A stretch of DNA of 64,000 nt, from NCBI GenBank assembly GCA_905234275.1, contig CAJOHD010000005.1, forward strand, positions 62,001 through 126,000, read 5' to 3'. Positions 1 through 7,017 of the stretch are shown piece after piece. Numbering within the stretch: position 1 is the first letter of the stretch; each line of letters opens with the position of its first letter. This DNA is from an uncultured Bacteroidales bacterium (GTDB taxonomy: Bacteria > Bacteroidota > Bacteroidia > Bacteroidales > F082). Made by a program: the position numbers and the translations under genes. Below the pieces are notes generated by a model that saw only the letters and a list, made by a program, of their open reading frames with translations, searched no databases and had not been told where the DNA came from.

Positions 1-1385
1 GGAGTTGCAACTGGCAGCATCGGAGTCTCGTGAATTGTCACGTCGCTTGCCAATGCAACACGAAGCTGTGGGTTGTTGTAGCATCCGATGACACCGATAA
101 CGTCAACGGCGTCACCTGCTGATATGCTGTCCAATGCCGGCACCTTGTAGATGTTGATGCTGTTTTCACCTTGAGTGAGCGGGGTGTTGCTGCTGGTGTT
201 GATAGTTCCAATAGTGGCGTTCTCAATCTTGACGCGTGTTGACTGTAAAGCATTGCTGCCTGAATAGTCTGCCAAAATCTCAGCAATAGTTTTCACTGCC
301 AAAGGAAGTGTGTTGCCTGATGAAATCACACTGAATTGTGATGCATCACCGCCATTGATGCCCGAAAGTTCGATAAGACCGTTGTACAAGGCTTTCTTAC
401 CATATGCCTGAACCTTGTCGCCAAGGGCTAAGCCGCTCGGAACAGTGTTGTTGTTCAAAAAGAGATCGATACCTGCTGTCTCATCTTGGACGTAGATGTT
501 TCTTCCATCAATGAATGTCACAACTCCCTGTACCAAAGCATATTCGTTAACTGCCAATGCTCTTGCTGCTGCAATAGTAATTAGTGTCGGAGCATCTTCA
601 ATGGTGTATGTCGCTGAAGCAATACTGCTGTTGCTCATTCCAGACTTCGCTGCCATTGCCTTCACTGTTGTTGTCTGGCTGATAGCGATAGGAGTGGAGT
701 AGACCGCACTTGATGTTGTAGGGTCGTTGCCGTCCAATGTGTAGTAAATTGTAGCACCTTCAGTTGTGCAAGCAATAGTCACATTCTGTGCCTCATAGTA
801 AGTACCAGCTGCGGGTGAGAATGTTGGTGTTGCAACACTCTGTTGACCGCTTTCCTTGTAGAACTCAGCTTTTATAAATTGTAAAAATTTATTGCTTGTC
901 TGTGTTATAGTTATGTTGTATATGATTTTGAAATACTTGTTCGACCAGTCGGCAGAGGTAGGTCTGTTAAATGTGGTGGTCGAACTCGCTGCAAAATCTC
1001 CAGTCAATGTACTTGTAGGATTGCTGAAATCGGCATTTGCAGAAACAATCAATGTCATTGAATTGACAGTGACATTAGCCGCTGTTCCGTGTGTCACAAC
1101 AATCTTTGTGATGTTATCCGATATTGTACCCGTTGAATAAATAGGACGGTTCTCATTGGTAAGACTCTTACCGCCAATGCGCCAAGGATTCATAGTGGTG
1201 TTGCCCATTACCATCCAAGTGAGATTGTCCTGGGTAATTTCACTTTCAGTTGCATAACCAGATGAACCTCCTGTTATGGTTCCATCCAATGTGTACGCAA
1301 CAACTTCTTCTCTCGTCTGTCCCCAGGCGAAACTCGTTATCATCAGCATTAACGCCGTGATAATCAATGTAAATTTTCGTTTCAT
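1..1385 (-). CDS. Secreted multidomain protein with chitobiase-C-like and OB-fold domains (3' end outside window)
   Basis: An open frame runs without a stop from an ATG at 1385 to the window edge, about 461 codons, so the C-terminus is missing. Residues 1-22 are a signal peptide ending FAWG before QTREE. Residues about 183-250 (ATPTFSPAAGTYYEA, ATIYYTLDGNDPT) match the chitobiase/hexosaminidase C-terminal type of Ig-like domain. Residues about 263-345 (NEYALVQGVVTFIDGRNIYV, then QDETAGIDLF) and about 360-455 look like two OB-fold units of the kind seen in Bacteroidota secreted nuclease and lamin-tail proteins. The residues before 180 look like a beta-sandwich of unknown family. I infer a cell-surface or secreted protein, possibly with a T9SS signal in the missing part. 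The enzymatic activity, if any, cannot be seen. Confidence 0.75.
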   Translation of the reverse strand, partial: MKRKFTLIITALMLMITSFAWGQTREEVVAYTLDGTITGGSSGYATESEITQDNLTWMVMGNTTMNPWRIGGKSLTNENRPIYSTGTISDNITKIVVTHGTAANVTVNSMTLIVSANADFSNPTSTLTGDFAASSTTTFNRPTSADWSNKYFKIIYNITITQTSNKFLQFIKAEFYKESGQQSVATPTFSPAAGTYYEAQNVTIACTTEGATIYYTLDGNDPTTSSAVYSTPIAISQTTTVKAMAAKSGMSNSSIASATYTIEDAPTLITIAAARALAVNEYALVQGVVTFIDGRNIYVQDETAGIDLFLNNNTVPSGLALGDKVQAYGKKALYNGLIELSGINGGDASQFSVISSGNTLPLAVKTIAEILADYSGSNALQSTRVKIENATIGTINTSSNTPLTQGENSINIYKVPALDSISAGDAVDVIGVIGCYNNPQLRVALASDVTIHETPMLPVAT

Positions 1386-1450
1386 TTTTGTTGAATTTTT
1401 ATTGTTATTATACCTAATTTCTGATAAATCTTCTCATCCTAATAATCCTA

Positions 1451-1458
1451 CAAAATTA
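1451..1458 (-). promoter_or_regulatory. -7 promoter element for the 1-1385 gene
   Basis: On the minus strand this reads TAATTTTG, a match to the Bacteroidota -7 consensus TAnnTTTG. A TTG lies 20 bases upstream as a possible -33 element. It is about 65 bases before the ATG at 1385. Confidence 0.5.
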
Positions 1459-1555
1459 CAACAAAATAATCATTTGTCCAAACAAAAACACAAAAAAATG
1501 TTGATAACTCGCAAAAATCGCAAAGTTATCAACATTTTTCGTCCTATTCGTCCTA

Positions 1556-2332
1556 TTACTCCATCACTTCCACTCCAAACAACGCAAAGTCATACTTCAC
1601 TGGATCCTCCTTGTCAAACACTCTTAATCGTGAGGTCAACATCTCCACCGCCATCCTGTCATTGCTCTTTCTTTCAATCAATCCCAAATCTCTCGAAACC
1701 CTTGCCACATGTACATCCAATGGTATCATCAAGTCCTTGGAATTAAACTTTTTCCAGATTCCCAAATCGACGATGCCATCATTTCTGACGAGCCATCTCA
1801 ATGCCATGTGCAGTCTCTTGCACGCCGAGCCTTTCATCGGGGCTTCACAACAAGGATTCGATATATGTTTGCTTGTCTCGCCGTTCGCCTCCGCCATCAA
1901 ATCCCTGAAATTCTGTATTCCCCTCCACACATCATGCTCCTCATTATAAAAAATATCTTCTAATGATGATCTGTCATTTCGAGCTCCGTAGGAGCGAGGA
2001 ACCTCATAAATTGCTTTCAGTCCTTTACAATAATATTGTAAATCTCTTCCAAAAAACGTCCTATGCACACACTTGTCTGCATCTAATTTTTCCCATCCAC
2101 CCGACATCACATAATCATACGGCGACTTCCCCATAATCTCCAGCATCTTATTGGCATTATTCAAAATCATTTTCCTGTTGCCCCATGCTATCGTCGCCAC
2201 CAAAAACGACACAATCTCTATATCTCTTTTATCACTGTATCTGTGCGGAAACTGTACCGGGTCGTCTTTTATAAACGCCTCGGTATTATTCTTCGCCACC
2301 AGCTCCTCCAAATACTCTTTTAAATTATTCAT
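1556..2332 (-). CDS. TIGR02757/DUF2400 family protein
   Basis: The 258-residue protein matches the TIGR02757 (DUF2400) family, a Bacteroidota-rich family of helical, probably nucleic-acid-related proteins of unproven function. Recognisable segments are the N-terminal FLVATIAWGNRKMI, the central MALRWLVRNDGIVDLGIW and the C-terminal MIPLDVHVARVSRDLGL, with ATG at 2332. Residues 110-124 (EVPRSYGARNDRSSL) interrupt an otherwise ordinary helix (expected something like YEKYGSLEDIF). They are encoded by a hairpin-type repeat of 33 bases that keeps the frame (see the repeat at 1973). The stop codon is followed at once by two 9-base TAGGACGAA units. The gene lies between the T9SS protein upstream and the 1-1385 gene downstream, all on one strand. 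Confidence 0.8.
   Translation of the reverse strand: MNNLKEYLEELVAKNNTEAFIKDDPVQFPHRYSDKRDIEIVSFLVATIAWGNRKMILNNANKMLEIMGKSPYDYVMSGGWEKLDADKCVHRTFFGRDLQYYCKGLKAIYEVPRSYGARNDRSSLEDIFYNEEHDVWRGIQNFRDLMAEANGETSKHISNPCCEAPMKGSACKRLHMALRWLVRNDGIVDLGIWKKFNSKDLMIPLDVHVARVSRDLGLIERKSNDRMAVEMLTSRLRVFDKEDPVKYDFALFGVEVME
1973..2005 (+). repeat. Hairpin repeat copy 1, inside the DUF2400 gene
   Basis: The plus strand starts GTCATTTCGAGCTCCGTAGG and continues to a GAACCTC end. GCTCC and GGAGC form a stem around GTA. It shares both ends with the copy at 7148-7174. The length is 33 bases, so the host frame is kept; it encodes EVPRSYGARND on the minus strand. Confidence 0.75.
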
Positions 2333-2353
2333 CCTAATATTCTTATTAAAAAA

Positions 2354-2381
2354 GTAGAGACGTACGGCCGTACGTCTCTAC
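2354..2381 (-). terminator. Perfect 28-base palindrome, likely terminator of the T9SS-protein gene
   Basis: The two 14-base arms (GTAGAGACGTACGG and its complement) match perfectly with no spacer. On the minus strand the stem is followed by a run of six T, as expected for transcription leaving the 2409-4340 gene. The GAGACG-type palindrome resembles dispersed palindromic repeats of Bacteroidota genomes, so it may be both repeat and terminator. Confidence 0.6.
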
Positions 2382-2383
2382 AT

Positions 2384-2410
2384 TAAACCGTAAACTGTAA
2401 ACAGTAAACT
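2384..2410. repeat. TAAACTG-type 7-base array at a gene end
   Basis: Units TAAACCG, TAAACTG, TAAACAG and TAAACT follow each other here. The array runs into the stop codon of the 2409-4340 gene (TAG at 2409-2411, minus strand). Related arrays occur near 5.4, 20.3, 24.7 and 28.8 kb. Confidence 0.6.
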
Positions 2411-4340
2411 ACTTCACAACAACCTTAATTGTCTGGTTGTCAGCGTTCACAAAGTAAACACCTGACTCGAGGTTGACGTTAAGTTCTGAAACATTGTTGT
2501 AAGATTTAACTAACTGACCAACAGTGTTGAAGATCTTCACATCACTTGCGTTGTTGAGTTTTACGTTGAATGAACCCTGTGCTGGGTTAGGATAGACGTT
2601 GATTGTTTGAGCAACTTCCATGTAGCTTTCTTCTTCGCCAAGGACGTCATAGACATAAACCTTAACTCCTCTGTAGAAGTTGTTTTCCCAGTTTGTTTCG
2701 TCACCCTGTACGAATGTACCTGTCTCCTGGTCGTTCTGGTAGCAAATCATGATATAGTCACCACCTGCATCATTGTAAACGTAAGGAAGTACCTGTGGGT
2801 AAACCATCTCATCATAGATGTCCATAACATCTGTGAGGAGGTGTACTGGCATTTCCCATGTCTGACCACCGTCGTTTGACATAGCGCCGAACAGTCTGTA
2901 CTGGCTGTTTGTGCCATCATAGAACACTGATGAGCAGTCACCTGCAATCATTGACCATACTGCAAAGACCTTCTCGCCATCCATAACCATTGATGGGAAT
3001 GCTGCAATACCGCTGTTGTATGCACCGTGAGCTTTGTTGTTGAGGTCGATCCAGTAGTAAACTTCTGGCATCTCACCATTGTAATCAACAACATCGTAAT
3101 TTTCATCAAGAATCATGAGTTCTCCGAAGTACTCTGGAAGTGGGTCATGAATAGCGTCTGACCAGTACCACTCTGAATAGTAAAGGTCGGTGTTCATGTA
3201 GCATGAGTCCATGATGAATGGCTGACCGACTTCACCGATACCACCAACGCAAAGTTCGCTCTTTGGAAGTGTCTCGCTCCAGAAACCAACACCACCAACT
3301 GTTGGATAGTATGAACCTGAACCTGGCTCACCTGTTGAACCGTTCCATTCATAAACTAAGTTGATGTTGTCATTTGCATCGAAGTGAGCATCCACCCAAC
3401 GTGGGTAGTGGAATGTAATGTCTGTGAATGTTGTGTGGATACCTGGGTGCTGATAGAACACTCTGTCTGTCCATGTTGCACCATTGTCTTCTGAAACAAC
3501 AACTTTACCATCTGTCCAAGCGTCTGTCAAAACGAATGCAACGCGGTTTGGATGTTCTGGATCGTAGTTGAGGAAGTGGCAGATGTTTGAACCGCCGCCG
3601 CCCATGTTGTCAGCGTTGAAAGCGTCGAGAAGAACTGCATTAGCTGTCCACTGACCGTTTTCATAACGATAGTAACGAAGTGCATCATCAAATGGATCTG
3701 TTGATGTGTACTGAGTTGCAATGACATGGATGATGTCGAGGTTTTCACCTGAGCACTGAATTGATGGCCATGTTGGTTCCAAATCATTCGGAAGAGTTAC
3801 AACTGTGCTGAAATCACGGTCACCATTGCGGAAGTTTTCGCAGAAGAACAGGTGGCATTGATTTGCTGAGTGAGCAGCGATAACAAGACCGTTCTCTCCC
3901 CAACGTGAGATTGAACCGAAACCTGTCTTTTGTTCGCTAGTCGGCAATGATGAGAAATCTTCAGCATGAGTCTCTGTGAACTCCCATTCACCTGTTGCAG
4001 GGTCATAGACTGAGAGACCAGTACCACGGTCGCTGTAGTTTTGAGTTGTTGCCTGTGTGTAGCACATTACTGCAAAACCGTCAGGCCATACAGCTGTAAA
4101 GTTTCTTGCAGCTGCATTTGACTGCCAGTCATAAGCTGAGAAGCTCAATTCTGTCTCTTCTGGAGCTGTCATGATGCTTCTTGTTTGAGGTGCGAAGTTG
4201 TTGTTGTACTCCTCCATACCTGTCACTTTCACAGCCTGAGCAGGCTCTGCTTTAACAGACTTGCGTGAAATGCCCTTTACCTGAGCAAAACTTGTAATAG
4301 CCATTGCCATCACGAGTGCTAATGTAAATACTTTCTTCAT
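2409..4340 (-). CDS. T9SS-exported protein with sialidase/BNR-like repeats
   Basis: The 643-residue protein has a signal peptide (residues 1-20, ending TSFA before QVKG). Its C-terminal domain of about 75 residues is of the Por secretion type: VYPNPAQGSFNVKL, VKIFNTVGQLVKSY and a final IKVVVK. This marks it for export by the type IX secretion system and anchoring or release at the surface. The middle contains Asp-box-like motifs (SEDNGATW, SNDGGQTW) that suggest a beta-propeller of the sialidase/BNR fold. I do not see a full set of sialidase catalytic residues, so no enzyme activity is claimed. It is a single-gene unit with its own promoter at 4396-4403. Confidence 0.8.
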   Translation of the reverse strand: MKKVFTLALVMAMAITSFAQVKGISRKSVKAEPAQAVKVTGMEEYNNNFAPQTRSIMTAPEETELSFSAYDWQSNAAARNFTAVWPDGFAVMCYTQATTQNYSDRGTGLSVYDPATGEWEFTETHAEDFSSLPTSEQKTGFGSISRWGENGLVIAAHSANQCHLFFCENFRNGDRDFSTVVTLPNDLEPTWPSIQCSGENLDIIHVIATQYTSTDPFDDALRYYRYENGQWTANAVLLDAFNADNMGGGGSNICHFLNYDPEHPNRVAFVLTDAWTDGKVVVSEDNGATWTDRVFYQHPGIHTTFTDITFHYPRWVDAHFDANDNINLVYEWNGSTGEPGSGSYYPTVGGVGFWSETLPKSELCVGGIGEVGQPFIMDSCYMNTDLYYSEWYWSDAIHDPLPEYFGELMILDENYDVVDYNGEMPEVYYWIDLNNKAHGAYNSGIAAFPSMVMDGEKVFAVWSMIAGDCSSVFYDGTNSQYRLFGAMSNDGGQTWEMPVHLLTDVMDIYDEMVYPQVLPYVYNDAGGDYIMICYQNDQETGTFVQGDETNWENNFYRGVKVYVYDVLGEEESYMEVAQTINVYPNPAQGSFNVKLNNASDVKIFNTVGQLVKSYNNVSELNVNLESGVYFVNADNQTIKVVVK

Positions 4341-4395
4341 AAGAATAGAATTTAGTTATTAATTAAATTAAGTGTTTTCTGTACAAAGTACAACG

Positions 4396-4403
4396 CAAAA
4401 TTA
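4396..4403 (-). promoter_or_regulatory. -7 promoter element for the T9SS-protein gene
   Basis: TAATTTTG on the minus strand, about 55 bases before the ATG at 4340. Confidence 0.5.
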
Positions 4404-4520
4404 CACATTTTTTTTAACAAGCAACAAAAAAATCAAAAAAAAACAAAATTTTTTCCCACACCTTATTAATATTAATTCTCTTTCCTAACGCCCCTCTTGT
4501 CCATACATCCTCTAAATTTA

Positions 4521-4548
4521 AACTATTAAACTATTAAACTATTAAACT
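4521..4548. repeat. Tandem 8-base repeat AACTATTA
   Basis: Three exact units of AACTATTA and a partial fourth directly precede the kdsA -7 element. They occupy the place where a -33 box would lie. Confidence 0.7.
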
Positions 4549-4555
4549 AATTTTG

Positions 4556-4563
4556 TATATTTG
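4556..4563 (+). promoter_or_regulatory. -7 promoter element for kdsA
   Basis: TATATTTG is followed by the ATG at 4580, 16 bases later. The position excludes the TTG codon at 4553 as the start. Confidence 0.55.
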
Positions 4564-4579
4564 CAAAAATTTTCAAGCA

Positions 4580-5395
4580 ATGATAACTTTAAGCAACTAT
4601 CCGTTTCTGAAAAATCTCAAGCCTAATCGTTTCTTCCTTCTCGCAGGTCCTTGCGTCATAGAAGATGAGGAATCGCCTTTTAAAATTGCCGAGACACTTG
4701 TGAAAATTACAAAGAAACTCGACATTCCTTTTGTTTTCAAAGGTTCGTATCGTAAGGCAAACCGTTCGCGTCTGGATTCGTTTCAGGGGATAGGGGATGA
4801 GAAGGCTCTCAATGTCTTGAAAAACATATCGAAACAATATAATGTTCCTGTTGTAACTGATATCCATTCTTGCGAGGAAGCCGCTATGGCTGCAGAATAT
4901 GTCGATATCCTGCAAATCCCGGCATTCCTTTGCCGTCAAACCGACCTCCTTGTGGCAGCTGCGAAAACAGGTAAGATCGTGAATATTAAAAAAGGTCAGT
5001 TCCTTTCTGGAGATTCGATGCGTTTTGCTGTTGAAAAAGTGCAACAGTCAGGAAATCAGTCGGTTATGCTTACGGATAGAGGCAATTTCTTCGGTTATCA
5101 GGACCTTGTTGTCGATTATCGCAACATCTACGATATGCAGAAAAACAACGTGCCAGTCATCATGGATGTCACGCATTCGCTGCAGCAGCCGAACCAGACA
5201 GGTGGCGTCACTGGCGGCAAACCCGAGCTTATTGAATTGATTTCCAAGGCCGCCATCGCTGTGGGTGCCGACGGTCTCTTCATGGAAACACATCCAAATC
5301 CAGCCCTCGCCAAATCCGATGGCGCCAACATGCTCCGCCTCGAACTTGTCGAAGAATTGCTAACAAAACTCGTAAGAATTAAGGAATCTCTGTAA
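4580..5395 (+). CDS. kdsA: 3-deoxy-8-phosphooctulonate synthase (KDO-8-phosphate synthase)
   Basis: This enzyme condenses phosphoenolpyruvate with arabinose 5-phosphate to KDO-8-phosphate, the precursor of the lipopolysaccharide inner core. The 271-residue protein has the DAHP-synthase-like TIM barrel motifs FLLAGPCVIEDE, FKGSYRKANRS, TDIHSCEEA, LQIPAFLCRQTDLL, VMLTDRG and DVTHSLQQPN. Cysteine in GPCVIE, where the E. coli enzyme has asparagine, points to the metal-dependent class. The start is ATG 4580, because the frame's upstream TTG at 4553 overlaps the promoter. It is monocistronic and converges with aat. Confidence 0.95.
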   Translation: MITLSNYPFLKNLKPNRFFLLAGPCVIEDEESPFKIAETLVKITKKLDIPFVFKGSYRKANRSRLDSFQGIGDEKALNVLKNISKQYNVPVVTDIHSCEEAAMAAEYVDILQIPAFLCRQTDLLVAAAKTGKIVNIKKGQFLSGDSMRFAVEKVQQSGNQSVMLTDRGNFFGYQDLVVDYRNIYDMQKNNVPVIMDVTHSLQQPNQTGGVTGGKPELIELISKAAIAVGADGLFMETHPNPALAKSDGANMLRLELVEELLTKLVRIKESL

Positions 5396-5416
5396 TATTT
5401 ACCAGTTTTCAATAAC

Positions 5417-5455
5417 CTATAAACAGTAAACAATTAACTCTCAACTGTCAACTGC
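5417..5455. repeat. 7-base array spanning the end of aat
   Basis: TAAACAG, TAAACAA, TTAACTC, TCAACTG and TCAACTG units run from the kdsA-aat gap into the aat reading frame. They encode the last residues of Aat (QLTVES). Confidence 0.45.
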
Positions 5456-6183
5456 ATGAGTTCGGCGCTCCCGTCGCCCCAGTTCCCGACGAGACTCCGT
5501 TCTTTCACAAGTCCCTTCAGTATCTTCATAAACTCTTTCCTTGGGATAGGTGCAGCACCCATTCTTCGCATGTGTCCGGTTTCCTGCTGAGCGTCAATGA
5601 GTTCGAAGCCATTTCTGATTAAAAACTGGCATAAATTGTACAACGCCACTTTCGAAGCATCGGTTTTGGTGTGGAACATCGACTCAGCGCAGAAAACCTT
5701 GCCGATGGCAACGCCGTAAAGCCCTCCGACGAGCTCATTATCCTGATAAACCTCCACTGAATGAGCAAAACCTAACCTGTGAAGTTCACAATATGCCGCA
5801 ATCATGTCCTCACTCATCCACGAGCTGGGCTCGTCTTGGTCTTCTTCCTCCTCAGCCTGGTCGTCGGTGCGCGGTACAGAAGCACACGCATTTATAACTC
5901 CTTCAAAATCAGCGTCGAAGGAACAAGAGTATTTATTCGACTCGAGTGTCTTCCACAACGATTTCGTGACTTTCAAGTCTGTCGGTTTCAACACCATTCT
6001 TGGGTCTAAAGCCCACCATAATATTGGTTCTCCTTCCGAATAGAATGGAAATATTCCCGATGAGTAGGCGACGAGCAGCCTCTCGGGTGATAAATCTCCG
6101 CCAATTGCAAGTAATCCGTCATTCGTCGATTGGCTAACAGGCGGAAAATCATATACCTCGTCTTTGAGCATGTATACTGGCAT
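5434..6183 (-). CDS. aat: Leucyl/phenylalanyl-tRNA--protein transferase
   Basis: Aat adds Leu or Phe from aminoacyl-tRNA to N-terminal Arg or Lys of proteins, creating N-degrons for ClpS/ClpAP. The 249-residue protein carries the family blocks DGLLAIGGDLSPERLL, SGIFPFYSEGEPILWWALDP, HSVEVYQDNELVGGLYG, FCAESMFH and FELIDAQQETGHMRRMGA. An acidic insert at residues 106-119 (TDDQAEEEEDQDEP) lies in the loop where relatives have a short turn. The C-terminus is written by a 7-base repeat array. ATG 6183 lies 31 bases after a -7 element. It is convergent with kdsA and divergent from truA. Confidence 0.95.
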   Translation of the reverse strand: MPVYMLKDEVYDFPPVSQSTNDGLLAIGGDLSPERLLVAYSSGIFPFYSEGEPILWWALDPRMVLKPTDLKVTKSLWKTLESNKYSCSFDADFEGVINACASVPRTDDQAEEEEDQDEPSSWMSEDMIAAYCELHRLGFAHSVEVYQDNELVGGLYGVAIGKVFCAESMFHTKTDASKVALYNLCQFLIRNGFELIDAQQETGHMRRMGAAPIPRKEFMKILKGLVKERSLVGNWGDGSAELMQLTVES

Positions 6184-6214
6184 GGCTTTACGATTTTGAG
6201 GTTAAATTTCACCA

Positions 6215-6272
6215 CAAAGATAAAAATTATTTTTCAATTATGCAAGTCTTTTGCGCATTTTTTTTAATTTTG
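6215..6272. promoter_or_regulatory. Divergent promoters of aat and truA
   Basis: On the minus strand TATCTTTG (6222-6215) has a TTG 20 bases upstream and serves aat. On the plus strand TAATTTTG (6265-6272) lies 16 bases before the truA ATG. Both match TAnnTTTG. Confidence 0.55.
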
Positions 6273-6288
6273 CAAGGCGAAAATTTTT

Positions 6289-7017
6289 ATGAATAGGTAT
6301 TTCTTACATTTGGCATACAACGGAAAAGCTTATCACGGCTGGCAAATCCAACCGGGTGACATATCCGTGCAGGAGGTGCTTGAAAGATGTATCAGCCTCA
6401 AACTGAAACAGACCATCTCCGTTACCGGATGTGGGCGCACCGATACAGGTGTGAATGCCAGAAATTTCTATGCGCATTTCGAAAGTGAACCGATAGAAAA
6501 TCCGGAAGAATTTGTAAATCAATTGAATATGTTTCTTCCAGATGACATCGTCGTGTATCGCTGCTGGCAGGTCGACCCATATTTCCATGCCCGCTTCGAT
6601 GCGAAGTCGCGCACCTATCATTATTATGTCACTCGCACCAAGAATCCTTTCCACACCGACGACACCTTATATATATATGGTCCGCTCGATGTAGAAAAGA
6701 TGAACGAGGCCGCTAAGATTCTCTTTGAATATCAAGATTTTACAAGCTTTTCGAAGCTTCATACACAAGTAAAAACGAACAATTGCCGTATTATGGAAGC
6801 CTATTGGTTCGAACAGAATGGTCTGTTGGTTTTCAGCATCAAAGCCGATAGATTTCTGCGCAATATGGTTCGCGCCATAGTCGGCACCTTGCTCGAAGTG
6901 GGGAAGGGGAAACTCTCTCTTGATGGTTTCCGTAGAATCATCGAACAAAAAGACCGTTGCTCCGCCGGCACCTCAATGCCCGCCCACGCCCTCTTCCTCG
7001 AAGAAGTCACTTACTAA
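6289..7017 (+). CDS. truA: tRNA pseudouridine(38-40) synthase
   Basis: TruA isomerises uridines 38-40 of the tRNA anticodon arm to pseudouridine. The 242-residue protein has the N-terminal LAYNGKAYHGWQIQPG, the catalytic aspartate loop GCGRTDTGVNARNF, the RFDAKSRTYHYYV strand and the C-terminal FLRNMVRAIVGTLLEVG. Length is normal for the family. ATG 6289 lies just after the -7 element. The last 11 bases overlap the 3' end of the convergent GH97 gene. Confidence 0.96.
   Translation: MNRYFLHLAYNGKAYHGWQIQPGDISVQEVLERCISLKLKQTISVTGCGRTDTGVNARNFYAHFESEPIENPEEFVNQLNMFLPDDIVVYRCWQVDPYFHARFDAKSRTYHYYVTRTKNPFHTDDTLYIYGPLDVEKMNEAAKILFEYQDFTSFSKLHTQVKTNNCRIMEAYWFEQNGLLVFSIKADRFLRNMVRAIVGTLLEVGKGKLSLDGFRRIIEQKDRCSAGTSMPAHALFLEEVTY

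Noticed and set aside
1276-1746. Long plus-strand open frame opposite the first gene and the DUF2400 gene
   Set aside because: It crosses two minus-strand genes and a promoter, and its translation looks like low-complexity antisense text.
4521-4548. Tandem repeat considered as a CRISPR-like array
   Set aside because: Units are eight bases with no spacers; likewise the 7-base arrays at 28755-28861. These are simple tandem repeats.
4553-4579. TTG start for kdsA
   Set aside because: It lies inside the TATATTTG promoter element; ATG 4580 gives a normal N-terminus.
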